A stretch of DNA of 64,000 nt from Lentisphaerae bacterium GWF2_38_69 (lineage in GTDB: Bacteria; Verrucomicrobiota; Lentisphaeria; Victivallales; GWF2-38-69), in the NCBI GenBank assembly GCA_001803205.1, contig MHBE01000048.1:1-64000 (forward strand), given 5' to 3'. Every line of letters begins with the position of its first letter. Within the stretch, counting starts at the first letter, position 1. Shown in pieces: positions 1 through 10,475 of this stretch. The notes under the pieces were generated by a model. It searched no databases, had not been told where the DNA came from, and saw nothing but the letters and a program-made list of their open reading frames with translations. Position numbers and translations under genes: made by a program.

Positions 1-57
1 TACCCTGGTACCAATCTGGTATTAAGATATGAGAGAATCGGCGAAACATGATTGCAT

Positions 58-110
58 GTGTCATCCTTTTGTCCCCCAGATCAAGATTCCTGAAATTTAG
101 CCTGGCTACT
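58..110 (-). repeat. dispersed repeat, inverted relative to 63853..63894
   Basis: Minus strand ttcaggaatcttgatctgggggacaaaaggatgacac vs plus ttcaggaatcttgatccgatggcaacaaggatgacac. Confidence 0.6.
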
Positions 111-469
111 TCCTGACAAAACCCCAATATCCCTCCCTTGATTCTTAATGAATCAATTCAAAAAAGAATACTTTTTAAAATCAGGTTATATAAGCAAATC
201 ATTCAAGAAGCGTTATATCGAACACATGGTAATAAGTCATTAGCTTCTAAGATATTATTCATATCAAAATCATTTCGTTAAAGGTATATGTTATACCGAA
301 TATAGTAGATATCATTTTTATTTTCCATAAACTTAAACTCTCCAGTCAATTGCTTTTGACATTAAGGTCAATTACAAAACTATTTCTCTCTTATTCTATT
401 CAAATTGATTTCTTTAATATATAAAATGTCTGCTACAGTTAATATTTATTGGATTTAAAGGAGTTACAT

Positions 470-730
470 ATGAGCGAATATGTAGATATAAACCATCTCC
501 GAGATTCTTCCATAAGATCTCTCATTAACTCATGCCCATTGTCAAATGATAATCCTGAATGCTGCCAGCTGCACCATTTCAGAAAACTCCCTCATGAACT
601 GAAAATAGCTGTTTTTAATAAGTTTTCTGACAAAGATTGCCTCGATATATGTAAAAGACATCAGATATGTCTATTCCAAAGAGTGATAGAATCTCAAATT
701 TATGGAAAGAAAATAAAAACTACTGCATAA
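470..730 (+). CDS. small Cys/His-rich hypothetical protein (start moved to internal ATG)
   Basis: ORF 449..730; RBS-like aaaggag precedes ATG at 470; protein has CPL...ECCQLHH...C..C pattern. Confidence 0.6.
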   Translation: MSEYVDINHLRDSSIRSLINSCPLSNDNPECCQLHHFRKLPHELKIAVFNKFSDKDCLDICKRHQICLFQRVIESQIYGKKIKTTA

Positions 731-742
731 TTAGCTGAGCTC

Positions 743-1318
743 TTATTTGTCTAAATCTGATGAGTAATTCACATTTTTAAGGATATTGGGATCATTGACT
801 TTTACATCTAAAACTTTAAATCCTGAATCTTTGATAAGCTGTCTCAATCCTCCTGAATAGCAAGGAGTTTTAAGAATAGAAAATAATTTTCCTTTAATGA
901 CTATAGGATGGCCAGGAAAACTGTTAAAAACAGGGCGGACTATCTGGCATTTTTCAGGATTAAAAGCGCTCTTAAGTTTTTTTATAGTATGCACATCTAC
1001 CATGGGATGGTCAACAGGGAGTATCAGGTAACCTTTAAATTCCGGGTAAGATTTCAAAGCATAGTACAATGATGAAATCATCCCTAACTCAGGCGTTGGG
1101 TTATCGACATAGAGAAGATTTTCAATCTTTATATCAAAACTCTTCTGCTTCACACATATAATATCTGAAAAACCAGAAAGGATCAGTTTTTCCTGTATTG
1201 TTTCAAGAAAAGTTTTTCCCTGAAATTCCCCCTGCCATTTTGGTTTGCCGAATCGGCTCCCTTCCCCGGCAGCTAGTACTATAGCTGCCAGAGAGATATC
1301 GCCATTGAGTTTATTCAT
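743..1318 (-). CDS. mocA: MobA/MocA-like molybdenum cofactor nucleotidyltransferase
   Basis: N-terminal LAAIVLAAGEGSRFGKPKW NTP-transferase signature; adjacent to xanthine dehydrogenase genes. Confidence 0.8.
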   Translation of the reverse strand: MNKLNGDISLAAIVLAAGEGSRFGKPKWQGEFQGKTFLETIQEKLILSGFSDIICVKQKSFDIKIENLLYVDNPTPELGMISSLYYALKSYPEFKGYLILPVDHPMVDVHTIKKLKSAFNPEKCQIVRPVFNSFPGHPIVIKGKLFSILKTPCYSGGLRQLIKDSGFKVLDVKVNDPNILKNVNYSSDLDK

Positions 1319-3560
1319 ATAAATACATGAATGCTTTTTCAGGAGTAATAGGAAGAGATGCTGGCAACGGTTTGTCTTTTCTAAAGCTCCTCAGAGCGCG
1401 GACAAGTGCAAAATAAGCGCCTAGACCATGGATAAAAGGCGGTTCTCCAACTGCCTTTGAATTGCTTACTGCATAAGGATTCAGAGAATTCTCTAGAATA
1501 TAGACATTAAATTCCTTAGGGCAGAACTTAATATCAGGTATTTTGTAGGAATTGACTGCTGTCAGCATTTTACCTTTGCTGTTATATTTTATCTGTTCCA
1601 TTGTAGACCATCCAATAGCCTGTATAATTGCGCCTTCAATCTGACCTTTGTCAATATTATGACTGAGTGAAACGCCTACATCATGAACTACATCAACTGA
1701 GTCAATATCATATGTTCCCCTAATGCAGTCAAGAGTAACTTCAGTTATTGATGTGCCATAGGAATAATATGCAAAAGGTCTTCCTCTTTCAGTTTTTCTA
1801 TCGATATAAACTCCTGGAGTAGCGTAGAATGCCCTGCATCCCAAATCTGTTCTGTCCCAATAAGCTTCATGGATAAGCTGCTCCCATTTATAATCCGTTT
1901 TTGCGCTCTTGAGGTAGACTATTTCATCTCTGATTGATATTTCATCAGGATTGTTATGATTAAATTTCTTGGCGGCAAAAACCTGGAGCCTCTTATATAG
2001 TGTATCACAGGCCATCTTTGCTGCCATACCATTAAGGTCTGCTCCGGTACTAGCAGAAGTCGGAGACGCATTAGGTATTCTGGATGTATTTGTAGTTTCC
2101 ACTCTGACTTTGTCTTTGCCTATAGAAAGAGCTTTTGCGGCTATGAGAGCAATTTTCATATTGACACCCTGCCCCATTTCTACAGCGCCCGTACTAACAG
2201 AGACAGAACCGTCGGCATAAATATTGGCAAGCGCGCTTCCCTGATTAAGAGCTGTTTGTGCAAACGAAATACCAAAACAAACAGGGACTACAGAAATTCC
2301 TTTTTTAGTTTCCGTATTAGCTTTATTATACGCTTCAATTGTTTTAATTCTTCTTGCGATGCCACCAGAACGCCTGTCAAGCTCTTCCCAACATCTGATA
2401 GCGTTAGTTTTTTCCAGCTGCATTCCGTAAGGCAAAAAGTCTCCGTCCTGGAGAAGATTTTTTCTTTTAATTACGCTTGGATCAACTCCCATAACTTCTG
2501 AAGCATGTTCAATAGCAGTTTCTATAACAAAAACGCCCTGAGGCACTCCAAATCCCCTGAAAGCGTTGTTAGAAGGAAGATTTGTCTTGCAGCTAACGGC
2601 CATAGCTTTCAGATTCGGGATAAAATAGGAACTTGAAACATGTAAAAATGACCTCCCGAGTACTGCCAGGGAAATATCCGCAAAAGCTCCTGCCTGTTGG
2701 TAAAGATCAACCTGATAGGCAAGGATTTTTCCGTCTTTGTCCAAACCCATTTTATAGTCAAACTCATACGGATGCCTCTTTCCGGAAGTAGCAATGTCTT
2801 CATTTCTGCCCAGAACCATTTTTACCGGCCTGTTGAGAAGTTTTGCGGCTAAGGCAGGGGCAACAGCCCAGATAGCTGTCGATTCCTTTCCTCCAAAAGC
2901 GCCGCCAAGGCGCCTTATTTCAAGTTCCACTTTATGCATTGGAATATTGAGGATTTCAGCTATATGATGTTGAAAAGCCCCTGGAGACTGAACGCTTGCG
3001 TAAACTTTCATTGTGTCATCTTCGCCAGGGACAGCCAAAGCTCTTTGTGTTTCAAAATAAAAGTGTTCCTGCGGCCCGTTATGAGCTTTGCCTTCTACGA
3101 TATATTCGCACTTACTCCAAGCCGAATCCAGATCCCCTGCAGTAATAACTCTCGGCGCAGCATGAATCATACCGCTCTTAAAAGCTTCTCTTGGTTCAAA
3201 AACTCCTTCCTCTTCTTTGACCTGAAGCTCTATAAGTTTAAGTGCTTTTTTAGCAAGGTGCTTGCTCTCAGCCACAACCATTGCAATAGGTTGTCCTGCA
3301 TATTGAATTTCCTTTTCAGCAAAAAGAGGCTGATCAGGAATCATGTGCCCTATTTGGTTCGGGCCAGGAATGTCTTTCCCGACGAAAACCCCTGCTACTC
3401 CTTCTGCCTTATTTGCCTTCGAAATATCCAGCTTCTCGATAGTGCCTTTAGCTATTGGAGACAGAAAGAGAACCGCATGAAGCAAACCTTCCTGGGCAGG
3501 AATATCGTCAACAAAAACAGATCTGCCGCGTATGTGCATTTTCATGTCAACATTTCTCAT
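1311..3560 (-). CDS. xanthine dehydrogenase-family molybdopterin-binding subunit
   Basis: Long ORF with xanthine dehydrogenase family motifs (GGAFGGKE, AFRGFGVPQG, VGEPPF); likely start at MRNVDMK rather than the upstream ORF start. Confidence 0.88.
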   Translation of the reverse strand: MRNVDMKMHIRGRSVFVDDIPAQEGLLHAVLFLSPIAKGTIEKLDISKANKAEGVAGVFVGKDIPGPNQIGHMIPDQPLFAEKEIQYAGQPIAMVVAESKHLAKKALKLIELQVKEEEGVFEPREAFKSGMIHAAPRVITAGDLDSAWSKCEYIVEGKAHNGPQEHFYFETQRALAVPGEDDTMKVYASVQSPGAFQHHIAEILNIPMHKVELEIRRLGGAFGGKESTAIWAVAPALAAKLLNRPVKMVLGRNEDIATSGKRHPYEFDYKMGLDKDGKILAYQVDLYQQAGAFADISLAVLGRSFLHVSSSYFIPNLKAMAVSCKTNLPSNNAFRGFGVPQGVFVIETAIEHASEVMGVDPSVIKRKNLLQDGDFLPYGMQLEKTNAIRCWEELDRRSGGIARRIKTIEAYNKANTETKKGISVVPVCFGISFAQTALNQGSALANIYADGSVSVSTGAVEMGQGVNMKIALIAAKALSIGKDKVRVETTNTSRIPNASPTSASTGADLNGMAAKMACDTLYKRLQVFAAKKFNHNNPDEISIRDEIVYLKSAKTDYKWEQLIHEAYWDRTDLGCRAFYATPGVYIDRKTERGRPFAYYSYGTSITEVTLDCIRGTYDIDSVDVVHDVGVSLSHNIDKGQIEGAIIQAIGWSTMEQIKYNSKGKMLTAVNSYKIPDIKFCPKEFNVYILENSLNPYAVSNSKAVGEPPFIHGLGAYFALVRALRSFRKDKPLPASLPITPEKAFMYLYE

Positions 3561-3561
3561 A

Positions 3562-4971
3562 TCAGCAACCCTCCCCTGCGCATACTTTAACGCCAAAAAG
3601 TTTATTAAAATGAGCAAATATAAGTTGCCTTATAAGCAGTTTCTTATAATTGGCCGAACCTCTTACATCATCGATGGGAGCTACTTGCGAAACAACATAT
3701 TCAGCTAATTTATTAACCGTTTCATAACTGATTTCTTTTCCTCTGAAGTTATCAAGGCCTCCAATCATTAAGGGTATGGAAGCTACACCTCCGGCAGATA
3801 TTCTCAGCGCGGCAATGTCCATACCGTTTGTTTCAATAAGAATTGAAGAATTGACAGCAGCAATATCTAGAATCTTCCTGTTTGAAACTTTTTCAAAGTT
3901 ATACAGGACTCCTTCATTCATAAAAGGAACAAGTATTTCTTTGATAATTTCACCTTCAGAAAGATCAAATTTCTTATAATCTTTATAGAATTTGTCCAGA
4001 GCAATTTCTCTTGTTTTTCCATTTCCATCAATTACGATTGAAGCATTTAAGGCCAAAAGCATGATTGTAATATCGCCAATAGGTGAAGCATTAACGATAT
4101 TACCGGCTAAAGTAGCTTTATTCCTGAGGATCATTGAAGAGTGAAGCAATACATCATCTTTCATAAAAGGGAAATATTTATTTACTGCACATGAATTCCT
4201 AAAATCCTCAAGGCTTGTTGCAGCTCCGATACGAATGCAGTTTCCGTCCACTCTTATGTAATTAAGGTCTTTTCTTTCAGAAATAAACTTGAGGTCTGAT
4301 TCAACAAGCTGATCAGGAATCTGTACAAATAAATCTGTACCTCCTGCTATAATTCTGGCTTTGGCAGAAGGAGAGCTAGCTGAAGAAGCATTTAGTTTTT
4401 TTAATTTCTGAGGAATTTGGGCAAAATAAGAAGGAAGAACACCTGCCTCAAGAAGAACATCTATTCTCTTATTCATATCTCTGCTCTTCGTTTTAAGCAA
4501 ATCAGATAAAGCCTTGGCAGCATTTCTTATTGCCACATATCCTGTGCATCGGCAAAGGTTTCCATCAAGAGCATCTTCAGCATCTTTATATGAAAATTCA
4601 CTGCTGCTGAGAGCAAAATAGGTAAGTGAAAGAACAATACCTGGAGTACAAAATCCGCATTGTGAAGCGCTGTAATCAAAAATTGCTTTCTGAATTGTAT
4701 TTAACTCTTCCTGATTTACTCCTTCGATGCTGACAATATGAGATCCGTTAACATCTCCGATAGGAAGAATGCATGAAGCAACGGATTTATAACTTATATT
4801 TCCTTTGTCATCCAAGGTTCCTGCCAGAACAGTACAAGCCCCGCATTCACCCTCTTTGCAGCCTTCCTTTGTACCATAGAGCTTCAACTCGTCTCTTAGA
4901 TAATCAATCAGAATTGTTCCGGGATGAGCATTGGTTTCAAGAATCTTATCATTAACAATAAACTTAAGCAT
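3562..4971 (-). CDS. fused xanthine dehydrogenase [2Fe-2S] and FAD-binding subunits
   Basis: N-terminal GTKEGCKEGECGACTVL and CGFCTPG..NLCRCTGY 2Fe-2S motifs, then AGGTDLFVQ / ATLAGNIVNASPIGD FAD-subunit motifs; RBS gggggttt before ATG at 4971. Confidence 0.88.
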   Translation of the reverse strand: MLKFIVNDKILETNAHPGTILIDYLRDELKLYGTKEGCKEGECGACTVLAGTLDDKGNISYKSVASCILPIGDVNGSHIVSIEGVNQEELNTIQKAIFDYSASQCGFCTPGIVLSLTYFALSSSEFSYKDAEDALDGNLCRCTGYVAIRNAAKALSDLLKTKSRDMNKRIDVLLEAGVLPSYFAQIPQKLKKLNASSASSPSAKARIIAGGTDLFVQIPDQLVESDLKFISERKDLNYIRVDGNCIRIGAATSLEDFRNSCAVNKYFPFMKDDVLLHSSMILRNKATLAGNIVNASPIGDITIMLLALNASIVIDGNGKTREIALDKFYKDYKKFDLSEGEIIKEILVPFMNEGVLYNFEKVSNRKILDIAAVNSSILIETNGMDIAALRISAGGVASIPLMIGGLDNFRGKEISYETVNKLAEYVVSQVAPIDDVRGSANYKKLLIRQLIFAHFNKLFGVKVCAGEGC

Positions 4972-5116
4972 AAAACCCCCGTTGGTTAGTAAATTAAGCA
5001 AAGAATCTACAATAATGCTTGAAAAAAACAAGCTACTCTCTACTATATGCCCTTTTATACTTTTTCCGTTAGCGCTTATTAGACTGAATATATTTTAATG
5101 TATAAGGGGGGATGAA

Positions 5117-8100
5117 ATGTCAGACAAATTCTTACCGATTTCGATGGAATCATTAACTAACTGGATTTTCACAGAACTTGAAGAGAAGAACAGCATTTTC
5201 GGTATAAACAGAGAGCTTTTTTTTAAACCAAAAGCAAAAGACAAATTCAAAGTTGACATTTACGCAACACAACTGGAAACCCCTTTCGGAGTAGCAGCAG
5301 GGCCACACACACAAATGGCGCAAAACCTAATTACTGCATGGCTGTCAGGCGCAAGATTCCTTGAGTTAAAAACAATACAAACTCTTGATGAATTAAAAGT
5401 TTCAAAACCATGTATCGATATGATGGATGCCGGGTTCAATGTCGAATGGTCTCAGGAACTGAAAATTAAACAATCCTTTGATGAATATATAAGAGCCTGG
5501 GTACTTATATATGCGCTTCATCATAAATTGGGCTTTCCTGGAAAAATTCCAGGTGTGATCTTCAACACAAGCATAGGTTACAATTATGAAGGCATTCAGA
5601 AAGACAATGTGCAGTGGTTTCTCAAGAAAATCAGAAATGCCGGCTCTCTCAGAGACGAAGCTGTAGAAACAGTTTCGAAATATTATCCTGAAATTAAGAA
5701 AATTGATATCCCTTATTCTATAAGCAATAATATAACGCTTTCAACAATGCATGGCTGCCCTCCGGATGAAATCGGAAAAATTGCCACATACCTTATTACT
5801 GACCTGGGATTCAATACAAATGTAAAACTAAATCCTACTCTGCTTGGGCCTGATATGCTTAGAAATATACTCAATAAGAGTCTTGGTTATAGGGAAATAA
5901 CAGTTCCAGACATAGCTTTCGAGCACGACCTTAAATATTCGGATGCAGTTGCCATCCTCAAGGATCTCATTTGGAAAGCTGACAAAAAGAAAATTACTTT
6001 CGGCGTAAAACTCACGAACACCCTTGAAGTAGAAAACCATAAGAATTTCTTCGACAAAAAAGAAAAGATGATGTATATGTCTGGTCGTCCGCTCCATGCC
6101 ATATCAGTCAATGTAGCAAAGAAGCTTTCCAATGAATTCAATGGAGAACTTCTTATGTCTTTTGCAGGCGGCGCTGACTGCTACAATGCAGCGGAACTTC
6201 TCAGTAGCGGATTAAAAACTATTACTGTAAGCTCTGATGTCCTCCGCCCTGGCGGTTACTGCAGAATAATTCAGTACATAAAGAATGTAGAAGACGCAAT
6301 GGAATCTGTAAAAGCTTCAAGCATCTCCGACTATATTACCAGAGTAGCCAGAAAAGACAAAGCTGTTTCAGCTATTAAAAACCCAGATGATAAAGTTACA
6401 GCAGCGGCTCTAAGCAACCTCAATAAATACGCTGATTCAGTCATCAGCGATCCTCTTTACATGAGAGATTCTTATGAGAGAAAACAGTCAAAAACATCCA
6501 GGAAACTTGAATTTTTCGATTGCATCAAGGCTCCATGTACAGACGAATGCCCTGTCAACCAGAAAGCTCCTCAGTATATTGAAGCTATAAAAGATGGCAA
6601 CTTAAAGAAAGCTTCTGAAATAATGAGAGAAGACAATCCTATTCCTAATATTCTCGGAAGAGCCTGCAATCACCAGTGTGAAACAACCTGTACAAGGTCT
6701 CACTATGATGAACCTATAGCTATTAGAGAACTAAAAAGGTACATTACTGATAATGTCACTTCTGCAAAATTTGATATTGAAAGACCAAACAATGTAAAAG
6801 TAGCGGTAATCGGAGCTGGTCCATGCGGCCTTTCAACTGGTTATTTCCTGGCTCAGAAAGGATTTGGAGTTACTCTCTTTGAAGAAAAAGATGGCGCTGC
6901 CGGAATGGTTTATCAGACAATCCCCAAATACAGGGCTACATCGAAATCCATCAATATGGATGTCAACACTATCAAAAAACTTGGCGTAAAAATTGAATCC
7001 AATAAAAAAGCTGGAAGGGATTTTCAGATTAAAGATCTGAAAAAGCAAGGCTACAAATATATAGTCGTAGCTGCCGGAGCTCAGGAAGGTATTACACTTG
7101 GAATCCCTGGAGAAAACGCCCATGGAGTAATAGACGGCATAAGTTTCCTGCGAACTGTAAAAAGAGGTGAAAAACTCGAATTAGGTGCTTCCGTAGGAGT
7201 AATCGGAGCTGGCGATGTAGCCATGGATTGCGCCAGATCAGCTAATAGGATTACAGGCGGAAAAGTATCTGTTATCTATCGCCGTACTATAGAAGAGATG
7301 CCTTCTCACAAGGAAGAGCTTGACGCTCTCCTCGAGGAAGGAATTGAAATAATCGAACTCACAGCTCCTAAAGCTGTAATAGCCGAAAATGGAATTATCA
7401 AAGCTCTCAAATGTTCAAAAATGACTCTCGGCGAAAGAGACGATTCTGGCAGAAGAAAACCTGTAGAAATTCCAAATTCCGATTTTTCCATTCCTCTTGA
7501 TACTCTTATCATGGCGATCGGTCAAAAACCCAATTTTGATTTCCTTAAAGACCTTCCGATAGTTTACAACAAAAAAGGCTATATAGATGTTGACCCTAAA
7601 ACTATGCAGACATCGATATTTGAAATCCTCGCTGGCGGAGACGCTATCGAGAATGGACCATTGACAATTGTCAAAGCTGCAGGAGACGGAAAGAAAATAG
7701 CCGTAAGTATCGCTGCTCTTGAAGCTAAAAAAACAATCCATGAAGAAAATATTTCAAACATAAAATGCAATTACAAAACCTTGATGAAGAAGAGAATGTT
7801 CAGAGAATTCAGGGTTCCTGTTCAGCATCTCTCAACTGCAAAGAGAGAAACTTTTGATGAAATAGTTGCCACTCTCTCTGACAGAACCGCAAAAAAAGAA
7901 GCCGAAAGATGCCTGCAATGCCATAAATTTTGCAGCACCTGCACCACAGTTTGCCCGAATAAGGCCATCTTCACTTACAAAACTCAGGAAGAGTCTATAA
8001 AACTGCCTGTTATCAAGATAAGTCTTGATAAGACTACATTAACAAGCGAAGAAATTTTCAAACTTGCTCAGAGCTACCAGACAGCAATATTTACTCCGTT

Positions 8101-8479
8101 CTGTAATGAATGCGGCACATGTCACACTTTTTGCCCGACATCAGGCAGTCCTTACAAAGACAAACCGCGATTCTATCTTGATAAAAAAGAATTTGATGCC
8201 GAAAACAACAATGCTTTCATGCTCTGCAAATCTAGAAACGGAACTTCAATCCAGGCTAAATTTGACGGAATACTGCACAGTCTTTCAGTTGCAGGAACAA
8301 ATATTTTCTGTTCAAATGAAACAGCAGACATTAAAATGAGCAAAAATTTCTCTATTCTTGAATGCAATGCAAAGAGCAAAGACTCTTCGACTCTCTCCAT
8401 GAAAAATTTCGCTATAATGTATGTGCTTCTTAAGAATGTAAAAAAATCTATGCCCGGCATGCCGTTTGCCCAAATCTAA
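5117..8479 (+). CDS. ygfK: YgfK-type putative selenate reductase subunit / FAD-NAD iron-sulfur oxidoreductase
   Basis: 1120 aa; DHOD-like N-terminus, GltD-like FAD/NAD domain (VAVIGAGPCGLSTGYFLA, GVIGAGDVAMDCAR), C-terminal Cys clusters; adjacent to ssnA and xdh. Confidence 0.85.
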   Translation: MSDKFLPISMESLTNWIFTELEEKNSIFGINRELFFKPKAKDKFKVDIYATQLETPFGVAAGPHTQMAQNLITAWLSGARFLELKTIQTLDELKVSKPCIDMMDAGFNVEWSQELKIKQSFDEYIRAWVLIYALHHKLGFPGKIPGVIFNTSIGYNYEGIQKDNVQWFLKKIRNAGSLRDEAVETVSKYYPEIKKIDIPYSISNNITLSTMHGCPPDEIGKIATYLITDLGFNTNVKLNPTLLGPDMLRNILNKSLGYREITVPDIAFEHDLKYSDAVAILKDLIWKADKKKITFGVKLTNTLEVENHKNFFDKKEKMMYMSGRPLHAISVNVAKKLSNEFNGELLMSFAGGADCYNAAELLSSGLKTITVSSDVLRPGGYCRIIQYIKNVEDAMESVKASSISDYITRVARKDKAVSAIKNPDDKVTAAALSNLNKYADSVISDPLYMRDSYERKQSKTSRKLEFFDCIKAPCTDECPVNQKAPQYIEAIKDGNLKKASEIMREDNPIPNILGRACNHQCETTCTRSHYDEPIAIRELKRYITDNVTSAKFDIERPNNVKVAVIGAGPCGLSTGYFLAQKGFGVTLFEEKDGAAGMVYQTIPKYRATSKSINMDVNTIKKLGVKIESNKKAGRDFQIKDLKKQGYKYIVVAAGAQEGITLGIPGENAHGVIDGISFLRTVKRGEKLELGASVGVIGAGDVAMDCARSANRITGGKVSVIYRRTIEEMPSHKEELDALLEEGIEIIELTAPKAVIAENGIIKALKCSKMTLGERDDSGRRKPVEIPNSDFSIPLDTLIMAIGQKPNFDFLKDLPIVYNKKGYIDVDPKTMQTSIFEILAGGDAIENGPLTIVKAAGDGKKIAVSIAALEAKKTIHEENISNIKCNYKTLMKKRMFREFRVPVQHLSTAKRETFDEIVATLSDRTAKKEAERCLQCHKFCSTCTTVCPNKAIFTYKTQEESIKLPVIKISLDKTTLTSEEIFKLAQSYQTAIFTPFCNECGTCHTFCPTSGSPYKDKPRFYLDKKEFDAENNNAFMLCKSRNGTSIQAKFDGILHSLSVAGTNIFCSNETADIKMSKNFSILECNAKSKDSSTLSMKNFAIMYVLLKNVKKSMPGMPFAQI

Positions 8480-8500
8480 AGAGGAGGAGTCAGTATAGTT

Positions 8501-9853
8501 ATGAAAAAATCACTCCTTATAAAGAACGGAACAGTTATTACTCTCGGACCGAAAAATCAGATAATTGAAAATGGCGCAGTTTTAATAGAAGACAAAACAA
8601 TAAGCAAAATAGGAAAATCATCTGACTTCAGTAGTCTTGATAAATCTACAGAGGTTATCGATGCCAAAGGCAAACTCATTATGCCTGGTTTCATTAACCA
8701 GCATATGCACTTCTATTCTACTTTTGCCAGAGGCATTATGCCAAAACAGCCACCAGCCCAGAACTTCGTAGAAATACTCGAAAAGCTCTGGTGGCCTCTT
8801 GATGAAACACTTAATGAAAAAGATATCTATTACAGCACTATAGTACCAGTCATAAACGGAATCAGAAACGGAACAACTACTTTTTTCGATCACCATGAAA
8901 GCCAGGGAATACAGAATGGCATTATGGATGTCATAGAAGAAGCTGTACGAAAAGTTGGGGCAAGAGCAAATCTTGCTATGGGAATTTCTGACAGATACAA
9001 CAGAGGAAAGGAAGGCATTGAAGAAAATATCAGGTTTATAAATAAGCTCCAAAAGCATATTAAAACAGAAAAAGATGACCTGATTACTCCGATGTTCGGA
9101 ATCCATGCTCTTATGACTGTTAATGAAAAAAGCCTAACCGAATCAACTCAGGCTGCAAAGGAAATGGGAGTAGGTTTTCATATTCATTGTGCTGAAGACA
9201 TTGCCGACCAGATTGTTAATAAAGACAGATACGGCAAAACCGTCATTCAGAGAATGTATGACGCAGGCGGACTTGGAGATAAGACTACCGCCATCCACTG
9301 CATTCATTTAAGAGACGAGGAAATGGATATGCTCTCCTCTACAAATACTGCAGTAGTGCATATTCCCCAGTCTAACATGAATAATGCCGTCGGCGTAGCC
9401 AATGTTCTCAAAATGCTCAGCAAGAATATTCTCGTAGGACTAGGCACCGACGGAATGAGTCCTAGAATGCAGGACGATGTCAGAGTGGCAAATTATCTTC
9501 ACAAACTCAACTGCAAGGATCCTAGAGTATTCTTCTGCGAATGCTGTCAGCTCCTTCTTGAAAACAATGCAAAAATCTCAAACAGGTACTTTTCAAAGAA
9601 AATAGGCGTGCTCGAGAAAGGCGCTTATGCCGACATAATACTTCTTGATTATCTAGCTCCGACACCACTGACAGAAAATACATTTTTCGGGCATTTCCTT
9701 TTCGGAATCTGCGAAGCAATTGTCGATACTACAATTGTTAACGGCAGAATCCTTATGCAGGACAGAAAACTTCTTTACCTGGATGAAGAAAAGATTTTTG
9801 CCGAAAGCAGAAAACAAGCTAAAAATTTCTGGGATAGATTCTACAGCAAATAG
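8501..9853 (+). CDS. ssnA: SsnA-type amidohydrolase
   Basis: Amidohydrolase motifs (MPGFINQHMHFYSTFARG, FHIHCAED, GLGTDGMSPRMQDD); position immediately after ygfK. Confidence 0.85.
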   Translation: MKKSLLIKNGTVITLGPKNQIIENGAVLIEDKTISKIGKSSDFSSLDKSTEVIDAKGKLIMPGFINQHMHFYSTFARGIMPKQPPAQNFVEILEKLWWPLDETLNEKDIYYSTIVPVINGIRNGTTTFFDHHESQGIQNGIMDVIEEAVRKVGARANLAMGISDRYNRGKEGIEENIRFINKLQKHIKTEKDDLITPMFGIHALMTVNEKSLTESTQAAKEMGVGFHIHCAEDIADQIVNKDRYGKTVIQRMYDAGGLGDKTTAIHCIHLRDEEMDMLSSTNTAVVHIPQSNMNNAVGVANVLKMLSKNILVGLGTDGMSPRMQDDVRVANYLHKLNCKDPRVFFCECCQLLLENNAKISNRYFSKKIGVLEKGAYADIILLDYLAPTPLTENTFFGHFLFGICEAIVDTTIVNGRILMQDRKLLYLDEEKIFAESRKQAKNFWDRFYSK

Positions 9854-9880
9854 AATTCTCTTCATCAGTCCCGGAAAGAT

Positions 9881-9912
9881 AAAAGCCAGCTTTTAGGCTG
9901 GCTTTTATTTTT
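9881..9912 (+). terminator. rho-independent terminator after ssnA
   Basis: aaagccagc ttttag gctggcttt followed by T-rich tract. Confidence 0.75.
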
Positions 9913-9931
9913 ATCCTAACTTTACAGATAT

Positions 9932-10288
9932 TTAGTAATATACATCTCCTGCTATGCTAGTTGTCACAGGAGTAAATATGCATAAAGTAAACATGCCTAT
10001 AATATAGTTTTTATTAGAAGATGAGGTAACTATATCAATTTTGTTTCCATTAAGCCTTTTGGACTCTTTAATAAATTCATTAAATGTGTTTGTATATGAA
10101 GCGTCCCAGAACATAGGCCATACACCAAAGAGATGGCATGCACAAACTGTAGTATTGACAAGGGCTATAGCTTTGCCATTAGTTGTCTCCACCCCTTTGT
10201 AGTTCATATCGACATTTGTAGTACCGCAACCTCCTGCAAGAAATGCTATTGCAGTAATTGCAAAAACCAGGGTTATTGCTTTTTTCAT
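9932..10288 (-). CDS. small lipoprotein
   Basis: Signal peptide with lipobox MKKAITLVFAITAIAFLAGGC. Confidence 0.65.
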   Translation of the reverse strand: MKKAITLVFAITAIAFLAGGCGTTNVDMNYKGVETTNGKAIALVNTTVCACHLFGVWPMFWDASYTNTFNEFIKESKRLNGNKIDIVTSSSNKNYIIGMFTLCIFTPVTTSIAGDVYY

Positions 10289-10475
10289 TATTACTCCTTT
10301 TTAGTATTGATAAAACATGTTAATTTTTACCAATGGGAATTATATCAGAATCAGTAAAAAGTATAGATATTAAGAAAAAATAGTTAACTTTATTTAAAAG
10401 AGCTTTTAGAAACTTTTCTAGCTTATACCTTATTCATAAAACATTTTATTAATCTCTAACATATTGGAGCAAAAA

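Noticed and set aside
1969-3590. Antisense ORFs (1969..2220, 2256..2501, 2934..3590 and similar throughout)
   Set aside because: Opposite strand of well-supported enzymes; no motifs; typical shadow ORFs.
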